Shown here: one piece after another, positions 5,536 through 5,794 of the stretch | Position numbering within the stretch: position 1 is the first letter of the stretch | How the letters are laid out: each line of letters opens with the position of its first letter | Translations under genes and position numbers: made by a program | The notes under the pieces: model-generated | Database searches by the model: none | What the model saw: only the letters and a program-made list of their open reading frames with translations | Told to the model about the DNA's origin: nothing | DNA from: CAWUKV01 sp963923025 | GTDB lineage: Bacteria; Cyanobacteriota; Cyanobacteriia; Phormidesmidales; Phormidesmidaceae | Direction: 5' to 3' | Length of the DNA stretch: 5,794 bases | NCBI GenBank assembly: GCA_963923025.1 | Contig: CAWUKV010000272.1 | Location: 1-5,794, forward strand

Positions 5536-5794
5536 TCAGCTTACTTTTGCGGTTAAGGACGACGGTTTGGGCGTAGATGATGAGGGCGTAGATGAGTGTT
5601 CGGAGTCTAGCGCAGGCGGGAACTTTTCAGGTCCCGGATACCAGCCCCAGTCCTGTACCTTTTCTAACAGAGTCTGGGCCGCTTTGTCAGGGAACATACG
5701 GGTAATATCAACCTCAGGTATGTTTTTGCCACGCCGTTCCAGGTCATAGCGATAGGCTTTGTCATAGTACGACAACAAAATCTCGACCACTTTC
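5536..5794 (-). CDS. Hypothetical protein, C-terminal part, running off the right edge
   Basis: At least 84 codons are open on the minus strand and end in TGA at 5538-5536. A GTG at 5790 could start it, but the frame stays open to the window edge and only 4 bases remain upstream, so the real start probably lies outside. The visible sequence is soluble: a helical, charged segment (YYDKAYRYDLERRGKNIPEVD), then DKAAQTLLEKVQDWGWYPGP. It ends in a low-complexity Ser/Pro/Thr tail of about 20 residues. I do not recognise a family. It lies 42 bp upstream of the small membrane protein gene, in the same direction. The opposite-strand open frame here has no ribosome binding site or plausible protein. 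Confidence 0.6.
   Translation of the reverse strand, partial: KVVEILLSYYDKAYRYDLERRGKNIPEVDITRMFPDKAAQTLLEKVQDWGWYPGPEKFPPALDSEHSSTPSSSTPKPSSLTAKVS
5569..5595. repeat. Short direct repeat, period 15 bp
   Basis: GGGCGTAGATGA occurs at 5569-5580 and again at 5584-5595. On the minus strand it encodes a repeated STPSS-like pentapeptide in the tail of the hypothetical protein, consistent with a small in-frame slippage duplication. Confidence 0.7.

Noticed and set aside
5516..5749. A 77-codon + strand frame
   Set aside because: It is antisense to the minus-strand hypothetical gene, Ser-rich and without a ribosome binding site.

Overview
The window looks like chromosomal DNA from a cyanobacterium. 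Two exact HIP1 octamers (GCGATCGC at 1508-1515 and 4114-4121) and several near-HIP1 cores lie inside genes, and the MacAB-type export genes, small membrane protein and REP/RAYT remains all fit that group. The genus cannot be fixed from the sequence alone.

Positions 1-4371 (all + strand) hold an efflux cluster. It begins with the end of a small LTXXQ (Spy/CpxP-like) protein. Next come a HlyD/MacA-type periplasmic adaptor (326-1675), an unrecognised membrane-anchored 222-aa protein (1737-2405), a MacB-type permease (2402-3646) and its separate ATPase (3655-4371). The last three genes are tightly packed: a 4-bp ATGA overlap, then an 8-bp gap. A short hairpin plus T-run follows the ATPase. The adaptor, permease and ATPase should form the inner-membrane and periplasmic parts of a tripartite exporter powered by ATP. 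No outer-membrane TolC-type gene is present, so that partner must be encoded elsewhere. The cargo is unknown. The 222-aa protein is the unexplained member.

Positions 4372-5220 are a decayed mobile-element zone. A REP-associated tyrosine transposase (RAYT, Y1/IS200-like) lies on the minus strand, interrupted by one in-frame amber codon. Homology to RAYT proteins resumes in the same frame after the stop, and its normal C-terminal end is not recognisable. On its 5' side are two REP-like palindromes headed by GTAG. They bracket about 2.4 copies of a diverged 42-bp tandem repeat that can form alternative hairpins, giving a BIME-like composite.

Positions 5221-5794 (minus strand) carry two closely spaced small genes: a 90-aa protein with two predicted membrane segments, and the C-terminal part of an unrecognised protein that runs off the right edge. 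I see no tRNA, rRNA, CRISPR array or complete insertion sequence. The most notable points are the unknown gene inside the exporter operon, the single-nonsense RAYT, and the REP/tandem-repeat composite beside it.
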